A stretch of DNA of 64,000 nt, from contig CAZXOG010000003.1 of NCBI GenBank assembly GCA_964642315.1, forward strand, positions 62,001 through 126,000, given 5' to 3'. Both the position numbers and the translations under genes were made by a program. Positions 8,465-17,569 of this stretch are shown here, in pieces; within the stretch, counting starts at the first letter, position 1; each line of letters starts with the position of its first letter. Under the pieces are notes generated by a model. The model made no database searches and had not been told where the DNA came from. It saw only the letters and a list, made by a program, of their open reading frames with translations. This stretch comes from JAGVDM01 sp964642315. GTDB taxonomy: Bacteria > Patescibacteriota > Gracilibacteria > Peribacterales > Peribacteraceae.

Positions 8465-9580
8465 ATGCAGACCATTCTTCTCATCAGCCCGTACTGGAAG
8501 GAGCCCCATCGGTGGATGGTGAGTTCGGTGAAGCTCGCTGAACTCTGGCAGCGGCTGGGATACAGGGTCGTCGTGGCATGCATGGGGAGCGAGAGCGGAG
8601 CGGAACACGTATCCAATACGCTCACCATTCACCGCCGCCGGGACTGGTTTCTGCCAGATCCCCTGAATTTTGGCATCGCACTCGGTTTCACGGGCATGGT
8701 CCGGCGCCTGATTCGTGAGGAACAGCCCGATCTTGTCGTTGTGAATAAGGTGCTCTTCTGGACATCGTTCTCCATCATTCCGTTGCGCCTTGCCGGGCAG
8801 AGGGTTCTCCTGCTCACCGATGCGCTCGTCGGGATGACATGGTGGCCGCGCGGCTGGTGGCCGAAAGTCATCATGGGGTTTGGGGCATGGACTGTCGGGT
8901 GGCTCGTGCTGCTCTGCGCGCGGACAATTGTCACGTTCCATCCCCAGCCGCCTGCACTCCTTAAGCGCCTTGGAATTGCACATAAGACGCAAGTCATCCC
9001 TACTGGCATTGATCCGCGGTCGTACAGCAGGGGCGATCATCTTGCAGACGATCAGCGCGTCGTCGTCACGTACGTCGGTCGCCTGGAATCCGTGAAAGGG
9101 GTTGATGATTTCCTCGCTGCCGCTGTGCCGCTCCGTGATGAAGAGCAAGATCTCACCGTGCAGGTTGTGGGGTGGTACAAAGACGGGCATCCGCTTGTGC
9201 AGGAATACGCGGGGAAGGTGACATTCACGGGCTTGCGGCAGGATATTTCCGCCGTGCTCGCCACAACGGATATTTTCGTGCTCCCGAGTTACAGCGAGGG
9301 CCTTTCGAATGCGCTCATGGAAGCCATGGCCAGCGGATGTGCCTGTATTGCATCCGAAGTCGGGGGCAACTGTTTCCTTCTCCAGAACGGCGTGTCGGGA
9401 TTCCTCTTCCCGCCTGGGGACCGCGGGGCGCTCCAATCGCACATCCGTCGCTTGATCCATGACCCTGTGAAGCGCAGGGCGATGGGGCTCGCAGCGAGAA
9501 AGCGCATTGAAGAACAGTTTTCCTGGGATATTGTAGGCAGGCAGTACGACCAGCTTTTCCGTTCCCTGTCCTGCGCATGA
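8465..9580 (+). CDS. GT4 family glycosyltransferase
   Basis: This 371-residue GT-B enzyme is of the WaaG/PimB type. The C-terminal Rossmann half holds the donor site: TYVGRLESVKGVDDF, then SYSEGLSNALMEAMASG with the EX7E signature. It is a retaining transferase on a nucleotide-sugar donor. The start lies 6 bases after the DUF2304 stop, and the stop overlaps the next gene by ATGA, indicating an operon. Acceptor and sugar cannot be read from sequence. Confidence 0.92.
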   Translation: MQTILLISPYWKEPHRWMVSSVKLAELWQRLGYRVVVACMGSESGAEHVSNTLTIHRRRDWFLPDPLNFGIALGFTGMVRRLIREEQPDLVVVNKVLFWTSFSIIPLRLAGQRVLLLTDALVGMTWWPRGWWPKVIMGFGAWTVGWLVLLCARTIVTFHPQPPALLKRLGIAHKTQVIPTGIDPRSYSRGDHLADDQRVVVTYVGRLESVKGVDDFLAAAVPLRDEEQDLTVQVVGWYKDGHPLVQEYAGKVTFTGLRQDISAVLATTDIFVLPSYSEGLSNALMEAMASGCACIASEVGGNCFLLQNGVSGFLFPPGDRGALQSHIRRLIHDPVKRRAMGLAARKRIEEQFSWDIVGRQYDQLFRSLSCA

Positions 9581-10617
9581 ATCGGCGCATTGTTCTCCTC
9601 TCCACATTCCTTTCTCCCTGGCGCAGCGGTGCCGAGGCATGCGCGGAGGAAGTGGCGTTCAGCCTGGGCGAGCGCTTTGATATTACTATTGTCACTGCGC
9701 GATTGCGGCGCACCCTCCCGCGGCGGGATACGCTCCGAGGCCGCGTGTCCGTCATCCGCGTCGGATGGGGATGTTCCCTCGATAAATGGCTTTTCCCGTT
9801 CCTTGCCGCACTGGCCGTGCGCCGTCTGCGGCCGGATGTTGTTCATGCGATCCTTGAATCCTACGCGGGTGCCGCGCTCATCTTGTGCAGGGCTCTCACG
9901 CAGGCGACGTGCATCCTCACGTGCCAGAGCACGAATACGAGGTTTCTGTTGCGGCGCATGCATGCAGCCGCACACTACGTGACGGTTATCAGCTCTGCTC
10001 TGCTCCGTCGCGCCGCCCGATTCGGCCGGTCGGATGCCGTGCTTATTCCGAATGGCCTCCATGTTGCGGCTGTCCCTCAGAGGGGACGCATCGTGGGGCG
10101 TGTTCTCTTCGTCGGCAGGCTCGTTCGCGTGAAAGGGGTAGATACCCTGCTTAAAGCACTCGCGAAATTGCCGCCGCATTCGCACCTGCGGATCGTCGGG
10201 GAGGGCAAAGCGAAGCCGGATCTGATGCTCCTCGCGACACGCCTCCATATCCGTGACCGCGTGGAATTCCTCGGGTACATCCCCACCCCCGATGTGTACG
10301 AGGAGTACGCGAAAGCGGAGGTGTTCTGCGGTCTCTCGCGCAGCGAAGCTTTGGGGAACGTTTTCCTCGAGGCCCAGGCCGCCGGTTGCGCCGTGGTTGC
10401 TGCGAATGTCGGAGGGATCCCGGATATTGTCCAACATGAGAAAACAGGCCTTCTCGTGCCGCCGAATGATCCAGATGCCGCCGCGCGCGCCATTGCCGCT
10501 CTTCTTGACGATGACCAGCTACGCCGCCGCCTTGGCGAAGCAGGCCGCAAGAATGCGCAGTCATACGATTGGGCAAGCATCGCCGAACGCTATGCGGCGC
10601 TCTACACGCGAGGATAA
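9577..10617 (+). CDS. GT4 family glycosyltransferase
   Basis: This 346-residue GT-B enzyme shows FVGRLVRVKGVDTL, then SRSEALGNVFLEAQAAG (EX7E) and a final AIAALLDD segment. The start ATG overlaps the previous stop (ATGA). It is the last gene of the rightward operon beginning at 4574; the next gene (rmlA) is convergent. Confidence 0.92.
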   Translation: MNRRIVLLSTFLSPWRSGAEACAEEVAFSLGERFDITIVTARLRRTLPRRDTLRGRVSVIRVGWGCSLDKWLFPFLAALAVRRLRPDVVHAILESYAGAALILCRALTQATCILTCQSTNTRFLLRRMHAAAHYVTVISSALLRRAARFGRSDAVLIPNGLHVAAVPQRGRIVGRVLFVGRLVRVKGVDTLLKALAKLPPHSHLRIVGEGKAKPDLMLLATRLHIRDRVEFLGYIPTPDVYEEYAKAEVFCGLSRSEALGNVFLEAQAAGCAVVAANVGGIPDIVQHEKTGLLVPPNDPDAAARAIAALLDDDQLRRRLGEAGRKNAQSYDWASIAERYAALYTRG

Positions 10618-10659
10618 GTCGTTCTTCCGTGGTTTATCCCGTTCGGCTTGCGCAAGTTT

Positions 10660-11448
10660 TTACTGTATCGCGCCCACCTGGTGCGGAACTTCTTTCCGAG
10701 ATGTTTTTCTCACAACCTCCTTCAGGCCTGACGTTCCCGCGGAGAGCTTCCGTTCGCGGACCGCTTCCGCTGCGCGGAACAGGCTCTCGAATGTTCCAGC
10801 ATCGATCCATTCGTTCTGTAGGACGGTGGCGCACAGTTTTTCCTGTGCGAGGTACCAGCCTGTCACGTCGGTGATTTCGTACTCGCCTCGCGCTGAGGGC
10901 GCGAGGCCGCGGATAACGTCGAAACACTGGTTATCGAGGACGTAGCACCCGGTCTGGATAAAATTGCTCTTCGGCTGCGAAGGTTTCTCCTCGATCGAAA
11001 CGACGGCGCCGTCCCGCAGTTCCACCACGCCGAACCGTGCAGGGTCGGGGACCTGCTTCACGAAAATGTGTGCTCCTCCCGCAAAGGAGCGGATTGCCGG
11101 GGTGAGATCATCGAAGAAAACGTTGTCCCCGAGGATTGCGCAGATGCTTTCGCCGTTTGCGAAAGCCTCTGCCATTCCAAGGGCATGAGCGATCCCGCGG
11201 GGTTGTTCCTGCACCCGGTACGAGAACGAGCAGCCGTATCTCGCGCCGCTCCCGAGGAATCCTGCCATCTGGTCTATGTGCTCGTTTCCGGAGATGACGA
11301 GGATATCCTTGATTCCTGCGGAAGTGAGCTTTCCCAGCGGATACTCGATAAGCGGACGGTCGTAGACCGGAAGCAGGCTTTTATTCGTTACCTCCGTGAG
11401 TGGACGGAGGCGGGAGCCGGTGCCGCCGCAGATGAGTATCCCCTTCAT
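10660..11448 (-). CDS. rmlA: Sugar-phosphate nucleotidyltransferase, RmlA-like
   Basis: This 262-residue enzyme activates glucose-1-phosphate with dTTP, the first step to dTDP-rhamnose and related deoxysugars. It opens with MKGILICGGTGSRLRPLT and has the NKSLLPVYDRPLI pyrophosphorylase signature and GDNVFFDD. It is somewhat short for RmlA (usually about 290). The start at 11448 is set by the nucleotide-binding loop; open sequence upstream to 11676 overlaps the divergent rmlB. TATGCT ends 12 bases before the start. The rmlB gene is divergent and adjacent, and rmlC and rmlD are not in the window. Confidence 0.88.
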   Translation of the reverse strand: MKGILICGGTGSRLRPLTEVTNKSLLPVYDRPLIEYPLGKLTSAGIKDILVISGNEHIDQMAGFLGSGARYGCSFSYRVQEQPRGIAHALGMAEAFANGESICAILGDNVFFDDLTPAIRSFAGGAHIFVKQVPDPARFGVVELRDGAVVSIEEKPSQPKSNFIQTGCYVLDNQCFDVIRGLAPSARGEYEITDVTGWYLAQEKLCATVLQNEWIDAGTFESLFRAAEAVRERKLSAGTSGLKEVVRKTSRKEVPHQVGAIQ

Positions 11449-11524
11449 AGGAACGGGCGGAGCATAGAAGGTTTTTCTGGCTTTTGGTAACAAAAAAGGC
11501 CTGGAATTGCTACCATCGTGTCCT

Positions 11525-12499
11525 ATGCGTCTGCTCGTCACCGGCGGTGCCGGCTTCATCGGGTCGCACTTCGTGCTGCGGCACAGCGAGCAGTACCCTG
11601 CAGATTTGCTTGTCGTGCTCGACAAGCTCACGTACGCAGGGGACCGTTCGCTCCTCGATCCCGTGCAGGATCGCATTGCGTTCGTACAGGGGGATATTGC
11701 GGATCAAGAGCTTGTCCAGCGGCTTGTTGCCGAGCACCGCGTCGATACCATCGTGAATTTCGCAGCCGAGACGCATGTGGATAACAGCATCGCCGAGGTA
11801 GCGCCGTTCCTCCATACGAATGTTATTGGCACGCAGGCGCTCATTGAGGTCTGCAAGCGGAACCCCGGCTTGCGGCTTCTCCATATTTCTACCGACGAAG
11901 TGTACGGCGATATCGACGACAACGACCCGCCGCGAACAGTCGGAGATCCGCTCGCGCCGAGTTCCCCCTATGCGGCGAGCAAGGCAGCGGCAGAGATGCT
12001 CGTGATGGCGGCGATGCGCACGTTCGGCATCCACGCATGCGTCACCCGCTGCACGAACAACTATGGGCCGCATCAGGCAGACGAGAAGTTCATCCCCGTC
12101 GTTATTCGCCATGCCTTACGCGATGAGCCGGTGCCGATTTACGCGCAGGGGAAGAACAAGCGGGATTGGCTCTATGTGACTGATCACTGCGATGCGTTGG
12201 AACTCCTGCTCCGCACGCCGTGGGCGTTCCATGATGATGCGATCGGCGGTGCCGGCCATTTCTTCAACATTTCCGCAAACACGGAACAGGAGAACATTGC
12301 CGTGGCGCGGATGGCTCTCGACCTCTTGGGGAAGCCTCACAGCCTTCTTTCTTTCGTGCAGGATCGTCCCGGTCATGACTGGCGGTACGCGCTGAATTCC
12401 GATGCGATCCGCAAGCTTGGTTGGGCGCCTGCCGTGTCGTTCCCGGAAGGAATCAAGCGCACGGTCGCGTGGTACCAGCGCAAGTACGGTGCACGCTGA
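11525..12499 (+). CDS. rmlB: dTDP-glucose 4,6-dehydratase RmlB
   Basis: This 324-residue extended SDR converts dTDP-glucose to dTDP-4-keto-6-deoxyglucose. The NAD loop GGAGFIG is at 7-13, the catalytic STDEVYGD at 122-129 (Asp124/Glu125) and YAASK gives Tyr149/Lys153. The ATG at 11525 matches the family start; TACCAT (11511-11516) ends 8 bases before it. It is transcribed away from rmlA and leads into a second run of glycosyltransferases. Confidence 0.95.
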   Translation: MRLLVTGGAGFIGSHFVLRHSEQYPADLLVVLDKLTYAGDRSLLDPVQDRIAFVQGDIADQELVQRLVAEHRVDTIVNFAAETHVDNSIAEVAPFLHTNVIGTQALIEVCKRNPGLRLLHISTDEVYGDIDDNDPPRTVGDPLAPSSPYAASKAAAEMLVMAAMRTFGIHACVTRCTNNYGPHQADEKFIPVVIRHALRDEPVPIYAQGKNKRDWLYVTDHCDALELLLRTPWAFHDDAIGGAGHFFNISANTEQENIAVARMALDLLGKPHSLLSFVQDRPGHDWRYALNSDAIRKLGWAPAVSFPEGIKRTVAWYQRKYGAR

Positions 12500-12519
12500 C
12501 CATTTGTGTCCATTTTCGC

Positions 12520-13605
12520 ATGCAACCGCTCACGGTCGTTCTCGCCACGGGGATTTACCCGCCGGACATCGGCGGTCCGGCGACGTACGTTCGCGCGCTC
12601 GCGCGGGAGCTCTCCGTCCAGGGGTGCAGGGTGACTGTTGTGACGTACGGTCATGGCAATTCCGTGCGGGAAGCATCGTGGGACGTTGTGCGCGTTCCCA
12701 AGCGCGGCGGGCCGCTCGCGCGCTGGTGGCGTTACGCATCGGCGCTCCGTTCCCATGCGGCGGACGCGGATACTGTCTATGCATTTTCCTCCGTGAGCTG
12801 CGGCATTCCGATCTTCCTTGCGAGGCTTGCCAAACCGAAGCTTCTCCTGCGTCTCGGCGGGGATTTTCTGTGGGAGCGGGCAACTGACTGGGGATGCTGC
12901 AAGACGCTGCGGGAATGGTATGCGGGCAAACCGCTCTCCCGGCTCCTCATGGAGTGGCTCCTCTCGCGGTTCCACCATATTGTCTTCTCTACCGCGTTCC
13001 AGCGGGATATATACCGCGAGCATTACCGCCGGTTGCCCCCCCATTCTGTCATCAGCAATGCGGTGCCTTCCGGTTTTTCGCTCACACGCCATGCGCCGCG
13101 CGACCCGTTCCGTTTGCTCGTGTTCAGCCGGTTCGTGCGCTTTAAAAATCTCGACGCACTGATCCGGGCGATGCCGCTTATGCAGAGCATTCTTCTCACC
13201 CTTGTTGGCGATGGCCCCGATGCCGCACGCCTGCGCGCATTGGTGCATTCCCTCGATCTCGCGGACAAGGTGGCGTTCGTGGATCGCGTGAGCGGCGATG
13301 ACGTGCAGGAGCTCTTTGATCTTCACGAAGCGCTTATTGTCCCCTCGCTTACGGACATCAGTCCGAATGCCGTGAGCGAGGCGCGCGCCGCCGGCCTGCC
13401 GGTGCTCCTCACCACGGAAACCGGTCTCCGTGCTGCTCTGGCAAAAGGGGTGGTGTTGCGGGATCTGCGAACCCCCGAGCAGATTGCTGCTGCCGTGCAT
13501 GAGTTCCGTAAGTCATACCCCGCCGATTCCGTCATGGATCTCCCGGTCCGGCCGTGGTCGGTTGTTGCCGCTGAACATCTTTCGCTTTTCCGTTCACTCG
13601 CATGA
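12520..13605 (+). CDS. GT4 family glycosyltransferase
   Basis: This 361-residue GT-B enzyme has an N-terminal glycine-rich loop (GIYPPDIGGPATYVRAL), a central VFSRFVRFKNLDALIRAM, and an acceptor-side SLTDISPNAVSEARAAG in which EX7E is degenerate (Asp first). The start at 12520 fits the family; the frame is open further upstream inside rmlB. It follows rmlB by 20 bases and overlaps the next gene by ATGA. Confidence 0.9.
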   Translation: MQPLTVVLATGIYPPDIGGPATYVRALARELSVQGCRVTVVTYGHGNSVREASWDVVRVPKRGGPLARWWRYASALRSHAADADTVYAFSSVSCGIPIFLARLAKPKLLLRLGGDFLWERATDWGCCKTLREWYAGKPLSRLLMEWLLSRFHHIVFSTAFQRDIYREHYRRLPPHSVISNAVPSGFSLTRHAPRDPFRLLVFSRFVRFKNLDALIRAMPLMQSILLTLVGDGPDAARLRALVHSLDLADKVAFVDRVSGDDVQELFDLHEALIVPSLTDISPNAVSEARAAGLPVLLTTETGLRAALAKGVVLRDLRTPEQIAAAVHEFRKSYPADSVMDLPVRPWSVVAAEHLSLFRSLA

Positions 13606-14705
13606 ACCTCCTCATGATCAGCGGCGATCGGAGCGTTCCGCAGGGGAAACGCGGGGCGTTCTGGTACACACTGGAGGAATTCGCGCGGCATTGGGATCGC
13701 ATCGATGTCCTCTGCCCCCGGTTTCCCGGCGGGGGACGAGGAGCGTGCACAATCCATGGACGCGTGCATTTCCATCCCTCGCCGTGGGGCCTCGCATTCC
13801 AGCCGAAGTGGATTGCCTGGAAAGGGCGCATGCTCCATGCCGAGCATGGCATCGATGTCATGACTGTCCACGAGTATCCGCCGATGTACAACGGGTTCGG
13901 GGCTTACCTCCTCCATCGCGCTCTACGCATTCCCTATGCACTGGAGATCCACCATGTAGTTGGATATCCCCGGCCGTCCTCTCCCGCGGAAGCATTGGGG
14001 AGACTCATTTCCCGCGCTCTACTTCCTCTCGATGCGCGTTCTGCGTCCGCCGTGCGCGTCGTGAATGCCGCGACAAAAACTCTGCTCTCCTCTTGGGATA
14101 TTCCTGCGAAGAAGATTCATGTTGTTCCATCGTTCTATCTGGACGCGCAGGCGATTGGCGGGGCCAAAGCAGCTGGGCTTTCCTTCGACATTGCGTGCTG
14201 CGGGAGGCTTGTGCCGAACAAGAAGTTCGATGCCGTGTTGCATGCTGTTGCCCGCATTCCTTCCGTGACATGCGGTATCATCGGGGATGGGCCGAACCGC
14301 AGGAAACTCGAACGCCTTGCTCAGTACTTGGGCATTGAGGATCGCGTTCGTTTCCTTGGCTGGATGCCCGATCAGTCTGCCGTGTACGGGGCCATGAAAT
14401 CCGCGAAGGTCTTCGTGATGAACTCCGCGAGTGAAGGCGGGCCCCGTGTGCTGCTCGAGGCCATGGCGCTCGGCCTGCCGGTTCTTACCACGCGGGTCGG
14501 TATTGCAGCTGATGTCGTGCGCGATGGTGTGAACGGTCTCTTCACCGACGGGACGCCCGATGACCTCGCGGCGAAACTGAGGGTGTTGCTTGCCGATCCG
14601 GCACGCAGGGCATCCCTCGGCAGTGCCGCTCTGTCTATTCTCCGGATATTCGATCGTTCCGCGCTCATCGCGGAATACGTGCATTTCCTCCGTTCGCTTG
14701 CGTGA
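13602..14705 (+). CDS. GT4 family glycosyltransferase
   Basis: This 367-residue GT-B enzyme has CGRLVPNKKFDAVLHAV and ASEGGPRVLLEAMALG, a clear EX7E donor site. It is coupled to both neighbours by overlapping stop/start codons (13602-13605 and 14702-14705). Confidence 0.92.
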   Translation: MNLLMISGDRSVPQGKRGAFWYTLEEFARHWDRIDVLCPRFPGGGRGACTIHGRVHFHPSPWGLAFQPKWIAWKGRMLHAEHGIDVMTVHEYPPMYNGFGAYLLHRALRIPYALEIHHVVGYPRPSSPAEALGRLISRALLPLDARSASAVRVVNAATKTLLSSWDIPAKKIHVVPSFYLDAQAIGGAKAAGLSFDIACCGRLVPNKKFDAVLHAVARIPSVTCGIIGDGPNRRKLERLAQYLGIEDRVRFLGWMPDQSAVYGAMKSAKVFVMNSASEGGPRVLLEAMALGLPVLTTRVGIAADVVRDGVNGLFTDGTPDDLAAKLRVLLADPARRASLGSAALSILRIFDRSALIAEYVHFLRSLA

Positions 14706-15742
14706 TGCCTGCCCGTGGTTCCCCCGGTGGCTTGCGGCTGCTGATCGTTACTCAGGCAGTGGATAGCCGCGATCCTGTTCTCGGGTTCTTCCATCGTTGG
14801 ATTGAGGAATTCGCAGGCCAGTGCAAGCACGTGACGATCATTGCCCAGAGGGTTGGCGAGCACGCATTGCCGGTGAATGTTCGCGTGCATTCGCTCGGGA
14901 AGGAGAGCGGCTGTTTGCGGGTGTTCCAGATTCTGCGGTTCTGGCAGCTCATCTGGTCCCTCGGCGCGGAGTACGATGCTGTCTTCGTCCACATGACGCC
15001 GGTTTGGGTTCTGCTCGGTGCGCCTCTCTTGGTTTTCCGCCGCAAGCCTATATTCCTCTGGTACGCGGCAAAAGGCGGCGGTGTGCCCCTGCGAATTGCC
15101 GCACTTCTCGTCCGTTATCTTTTTACCTCCACATCAGACGGGGTTTCGTTGCGGTCGTCCCGCACGGTTGTTACCGGGCAGGGGATTGATACGGTGCGTT
15201 TCTCTCCTAGCGGGGAGCGCGATCCGCACCTCCTCATTACGGTTGGGCGTGTCACTGCCGCAAAGCGCTTCGATCACGTTCTCGATTGTATGGCTTCGCT
15301 CCCGTCGGCATATCGGTTGCGCATCGTCGGCGGCCCACGGACAGCGGCGGATCAGGGAACGCTGCAGTCGCTTGTGGCGCATGCCCGTTCCCTTGGTATT
15401 ACCGATCGTTTGCACATTGAAGCGTGCACGCAGGAAGAGCTTGTTCCGCTGCTGCGGCGTGCATTCCTCTTCCTCCATGCGAGCGAAACGACGCTCGACA
15501 AAGCCGTGCTGGAAGCCATGGCGTGCGGATGCCCGGTGGTTTCCTGCGGTGAAGTGGCAAAGCAAGTGCTCCCGGAATCCTGCCGTGCTGTACCGGAGAG
15601 TTTCTCCCAGCGCGCGCAATGGGTGCTCACCCTCGGGAGCCAGGAACGCGCTGCTCTCGAACGCCAAGCCCGTCACATTGTGGAACGCGACCATGATCTG
15701 CGGCAGCTTGTGGCAAAGTTGATCAGCGCGATGTCTCTGTGA
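14705..15742 (+). CDS. GT4 family glycosyltransferase
   Basis: This 345-residue GT-B-type protein shows TVGRVTAAKRFDHVLDCM and HASETTLDKAVLEAMACG (EX7E). The ATG at 14705 is used; a GTG at 14702 is in frame and equally coupled to the previous stop. It is the last gene of the rmlB-led operon and nearly touches the convergent gene ending at 15745. Confidence 0.9.
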   Translation: MPARGSPGGLRLLIVTQAVDSRDPVLGFFHRWIEEFAGQCKHVTIIAQRVGEHALPVNVRVHSLGKESGCLRVFQILRFWQLIWSLGAEYDAVFVHMTPVWVLLGAPLLVFRRKPIFLWYAAKGGGVPLRIAALLVRYLFTSTSDGVSLRSSRTVVTGQGIDTVRFSPSGERDPHLLITVGRVTAAKRFDHVLDCMASLPSAYRLRIVGGPRTAADQGTLQSLVAHARSLGITDRLHIEACTQEELVPLLRRAFLFLHASETTLDKAVLEAMACGCPVVSCGEVAKQVLPESCRAVPESFSQRAQWVLTLGSQERAALERQARHIVERDHDLRQLVAKLISAMSL

Positions 15743-15744
15743 TT

Positions 15745-16767
15745 CTAGAGGGCTGCGAGTACGCGCTCGTATGCTTGGTCAACGTGCGCGTAGTTCCTGC
15801 CGCCTTGCAGCAGCGGCTCTGTCCGCTTACGGATTCTCGCGAGATCTGCGCGATTCGGGAGAGTCGGCAATGAGTACTGTTTTCCGGTGATACGTTCGAA
15901 GAGATCCTGCACTGCCTGTGCAGCGAGGAGCGCAGTGAAGTTCCTGTGCAGCGCGTTCCCCTTCCACTGTGCGTCGGTCGTGGCATCGAAGTATGCCACC
16001 ACGTCCTGCGGCGAGCGGAAATACGAGAGGAGCAGCGCGCCGATGCTGGTGCCGTTGAATCCGCACACGCAGGCATCGCGGATTTCTGCCGCGGGGATCG
16101 CGCAACGGTAGCCGTGCTGCAGGAGTGACTCGTTCGCTTTGTCGAGCGTGTCGTACCGCTTCTGCGGTTTGCCTTCTACCGACAGGTGCATATTGCCGTC
16201 TGCGGGTTGCGCGCGCAGGTGTTCGCGATCGATGAAGATCGTCCGGTCGATTGCCAGACAGTAGCTGCCGCTCGGTTGTTCCTTTTTCCCTCCGATATCA
16301 AAGTTCCAGTGCGTGCGCGGCCGCAGGCTCACCATCGCGGTGTTTGGTCTGCCAAACTCTTCCGCAAAGACCGTGAGTGCCCGGTTGCTCACCGGGAATA
16401 CGTCGTCGTCGCAGATCCAGATGAGTTTCCGGTTTCCCGCGCTCCCCTTGAGGAACACGTCGATTTTCGTGGGGTGCATGGCATTGATGTACCGTTGTAC
16501 CTTGGCCCCTGGCACGAGTGCCGGATCCAATGTTCCGCTGCAGTCGAAGATCTGTGTGTTCACCGCGTCTCCGAACATTTTCCGCACGAGGTGGTGCCAC
16601 ACGGCGACGAGCGGCGGGAAGATCGTGCACGTGAAAATCGTGATCTTCTCGCTTGGCGGCAGCGGGCGGGCCGCAAGATGGTACGCGATTGTCGGCAACC
16701 CGTTGCGGAGCACGCTCCGCAAAGAGAAGACTTTCTGCGCCGTCGGTAGCACTTTTGCATAGTCCAT
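15745..16767 (-). CDS. Unknown protein with DDD motif, GT-A-like
   Basis: This protein has about 340 residues. The segment KLIWICDDDVFPVS has a hydrophobic strand followed by Asp-Asp-Asp, as in the metal/nucleotide-sugar site of GT-A enzymes, but the rest matches no family I know. Candidate starts are ATG 16767 and ATG 16782. A TATGCT overlapping the latter ends 10 bases before 16767, favouring the shorter form. It sits at the end of the polysaccharide cluster and 26 bases from the M50 protease gene on the same strand. A glycosyltransferase role is inference. Confidence 0.6.
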   Translation of the reverse strand: MDYAKVLPTAQKVFSLRSVLRNGLPTIAYHLAARPLPPSEKITIFTCTIFPPLVAVWHHLVRKMFGDAVNTQIFDCSGTLDPALVPGAKVQRYINAMHPTKIDVFLKGSAGNRKLIWICDDDVFPVSNRALTVFAEEFGRPNTAMVSLRPRTHWNFDIGGKKEQPSGSYCLAIDRTIFIDREHLRAQPADGNMHLSVEGKPQKRYDTLDKANESLLQHGYRCAIPAAEIRDACVCGFNGTSIGALLLSYFRSPQDVVAYFDATTDAQWKGNALHRNFTALLAAQAVQDLFERITGKQYSLPTLPNRADLARIRKRTEPLLQGGRNYAHVDQAYERVLAAL

Positions 16768-16793
16768 TTGCGCAGGTAGCATAGCGCGCTCGG

Positions 16794-17474
16794 CTATGGC
16801 AGCACGAGCGATGCCACCGTGCTCATCAGCTGCAATACGCCGTTCATGATGCCGAATACCCATCCGCTGATGAGCGGGATGCCGATGAGGTGTTCCGCAA
16901 CGAGCAATCCAATGAGGATCATTGGTCCCCTGCGCATCATGTCAGTGAAGGCGTCCTGGTACCGCAGCGGGACGAAGGGTTCGACGACCGTCGCGCCGTC
17001 GAGCGGCGTGATCGGCAGCAGGTTAAATGCCATGAGCCCCAGGTTCACGAAGAGCGAACTCGCGAGTACTTTCGCGAGCATTGCGGAAACCGGCGAGCCG
17101 ATTGCCTGCACCGCGAGCAAGCCCATGCCGTTCCTTCCCGCATGCCAGCCGAGCAGCAGTAGTCCGAGGAACGCAATCCATGCGACGATGAAGTTGCTCA
17201 GCGGCCCCGCAAGCGCCACGATCATGTTTCCGTGTTTTCTGTCGCGGAGCTGCGATGGATCCACTGGCACTGGCTTCGCCCAACCGAACCCGACGACCAC
17301 GAACATGAGCGTGCCGATGGGGTCCAGGTGCGCGAACGGGTTCAAGCTCAGGCGTCCGGCATATTTCGCCGTGCTATCCCCTAGGCGATACGCGGCGAAC
17401 GCGTGCGCCCATTCATGCATGGTGACTGCAATGAGAATTGCGACGATGAATGCGGGGTTCAAAAAGGGGGACAT
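16794..17474 (-). CDS. Site-2-type metalloprotease (peptidase M50)
   Basis: This 226-residue integral membrane zinc protease has HEWAH (His20, Glu21, His24) in the first membrane segment and LLPITPLDG as the third-ligand region. At least five hydrophobic helices follow the short rhomboid-like bacterial M50 plan without a PDZ domain. It cleaves substrates inside the membrane; the target is unknown. The start at 17474 is preceded by TACAAT (17488-17483), ending 8 bases upstream. It is divergent from rpmB across a 95-base gap holding a palindrome. Confidence 0.9.
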   Translation of the reverse strand: MSPFLNPAFIVAILIAVTMHEWAHAFAAYRLGDSTAKYAGRLSLNPFAHLDPIGTLMFVVVGFGWAKPVPVDPSQLRDRKHGNMIVALAGPLSNFIVAWIAFLGLLLLGWHAGRNGMGLLAVQAIGSPVSAMLAKVLASSLFVNLGLMAFNLLPITPLDGATVVEPFVPLRYQDAFTDMMRRGPMILIGLLVAEHLIGIPLISGWVFGIMNGVLQLMSTVASLVLP

Positions 17475-17490
17475 GGGCGGCCATTGTACC

Positions 17491-17510
17491 GTACGTTCCA
17501 TTGAACGTAC
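17491..17510. promoter_or_regulatory. Palindromic operator candidate between M50 gene and rpmB
   Basis: GTACGTTC (17491-17498), spacer CATT, GAACGTAC (17503-17510) form a perfect 8-bp inverted repeat. It lies immediately upstream of the M50 -10 box (17488-17483) and 20 bases before the rpmB -35, so a dimeric regulator bound here could act on both genes. Confidence 0.5.
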
Positions 17511-17529
17511 CGGATTTCACCGGAAATCG

Positions 17530-17559
17530 TTGACCGCAGGCCCCTCTGTTCCGTACGCT
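17530..17559 (+). promoter_or_regulatory. rpmB promoter
   Basis: TTGACC (17530-17535), 18-base spacer, TACGCT (17554-17559); 10 bases then ATG 17570. Expected leader is about 4 nt. Confidence 0.65.
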
Positions 17560-17569
17560 GGCGCGCGTC

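Noticed and set aside
8027..9640. 537-codon minus-strand frame over the GT2/DUF2304/GT4 genes
   Set aside because: No domain, no promoter, and it runs antisense to three well-supported genes.
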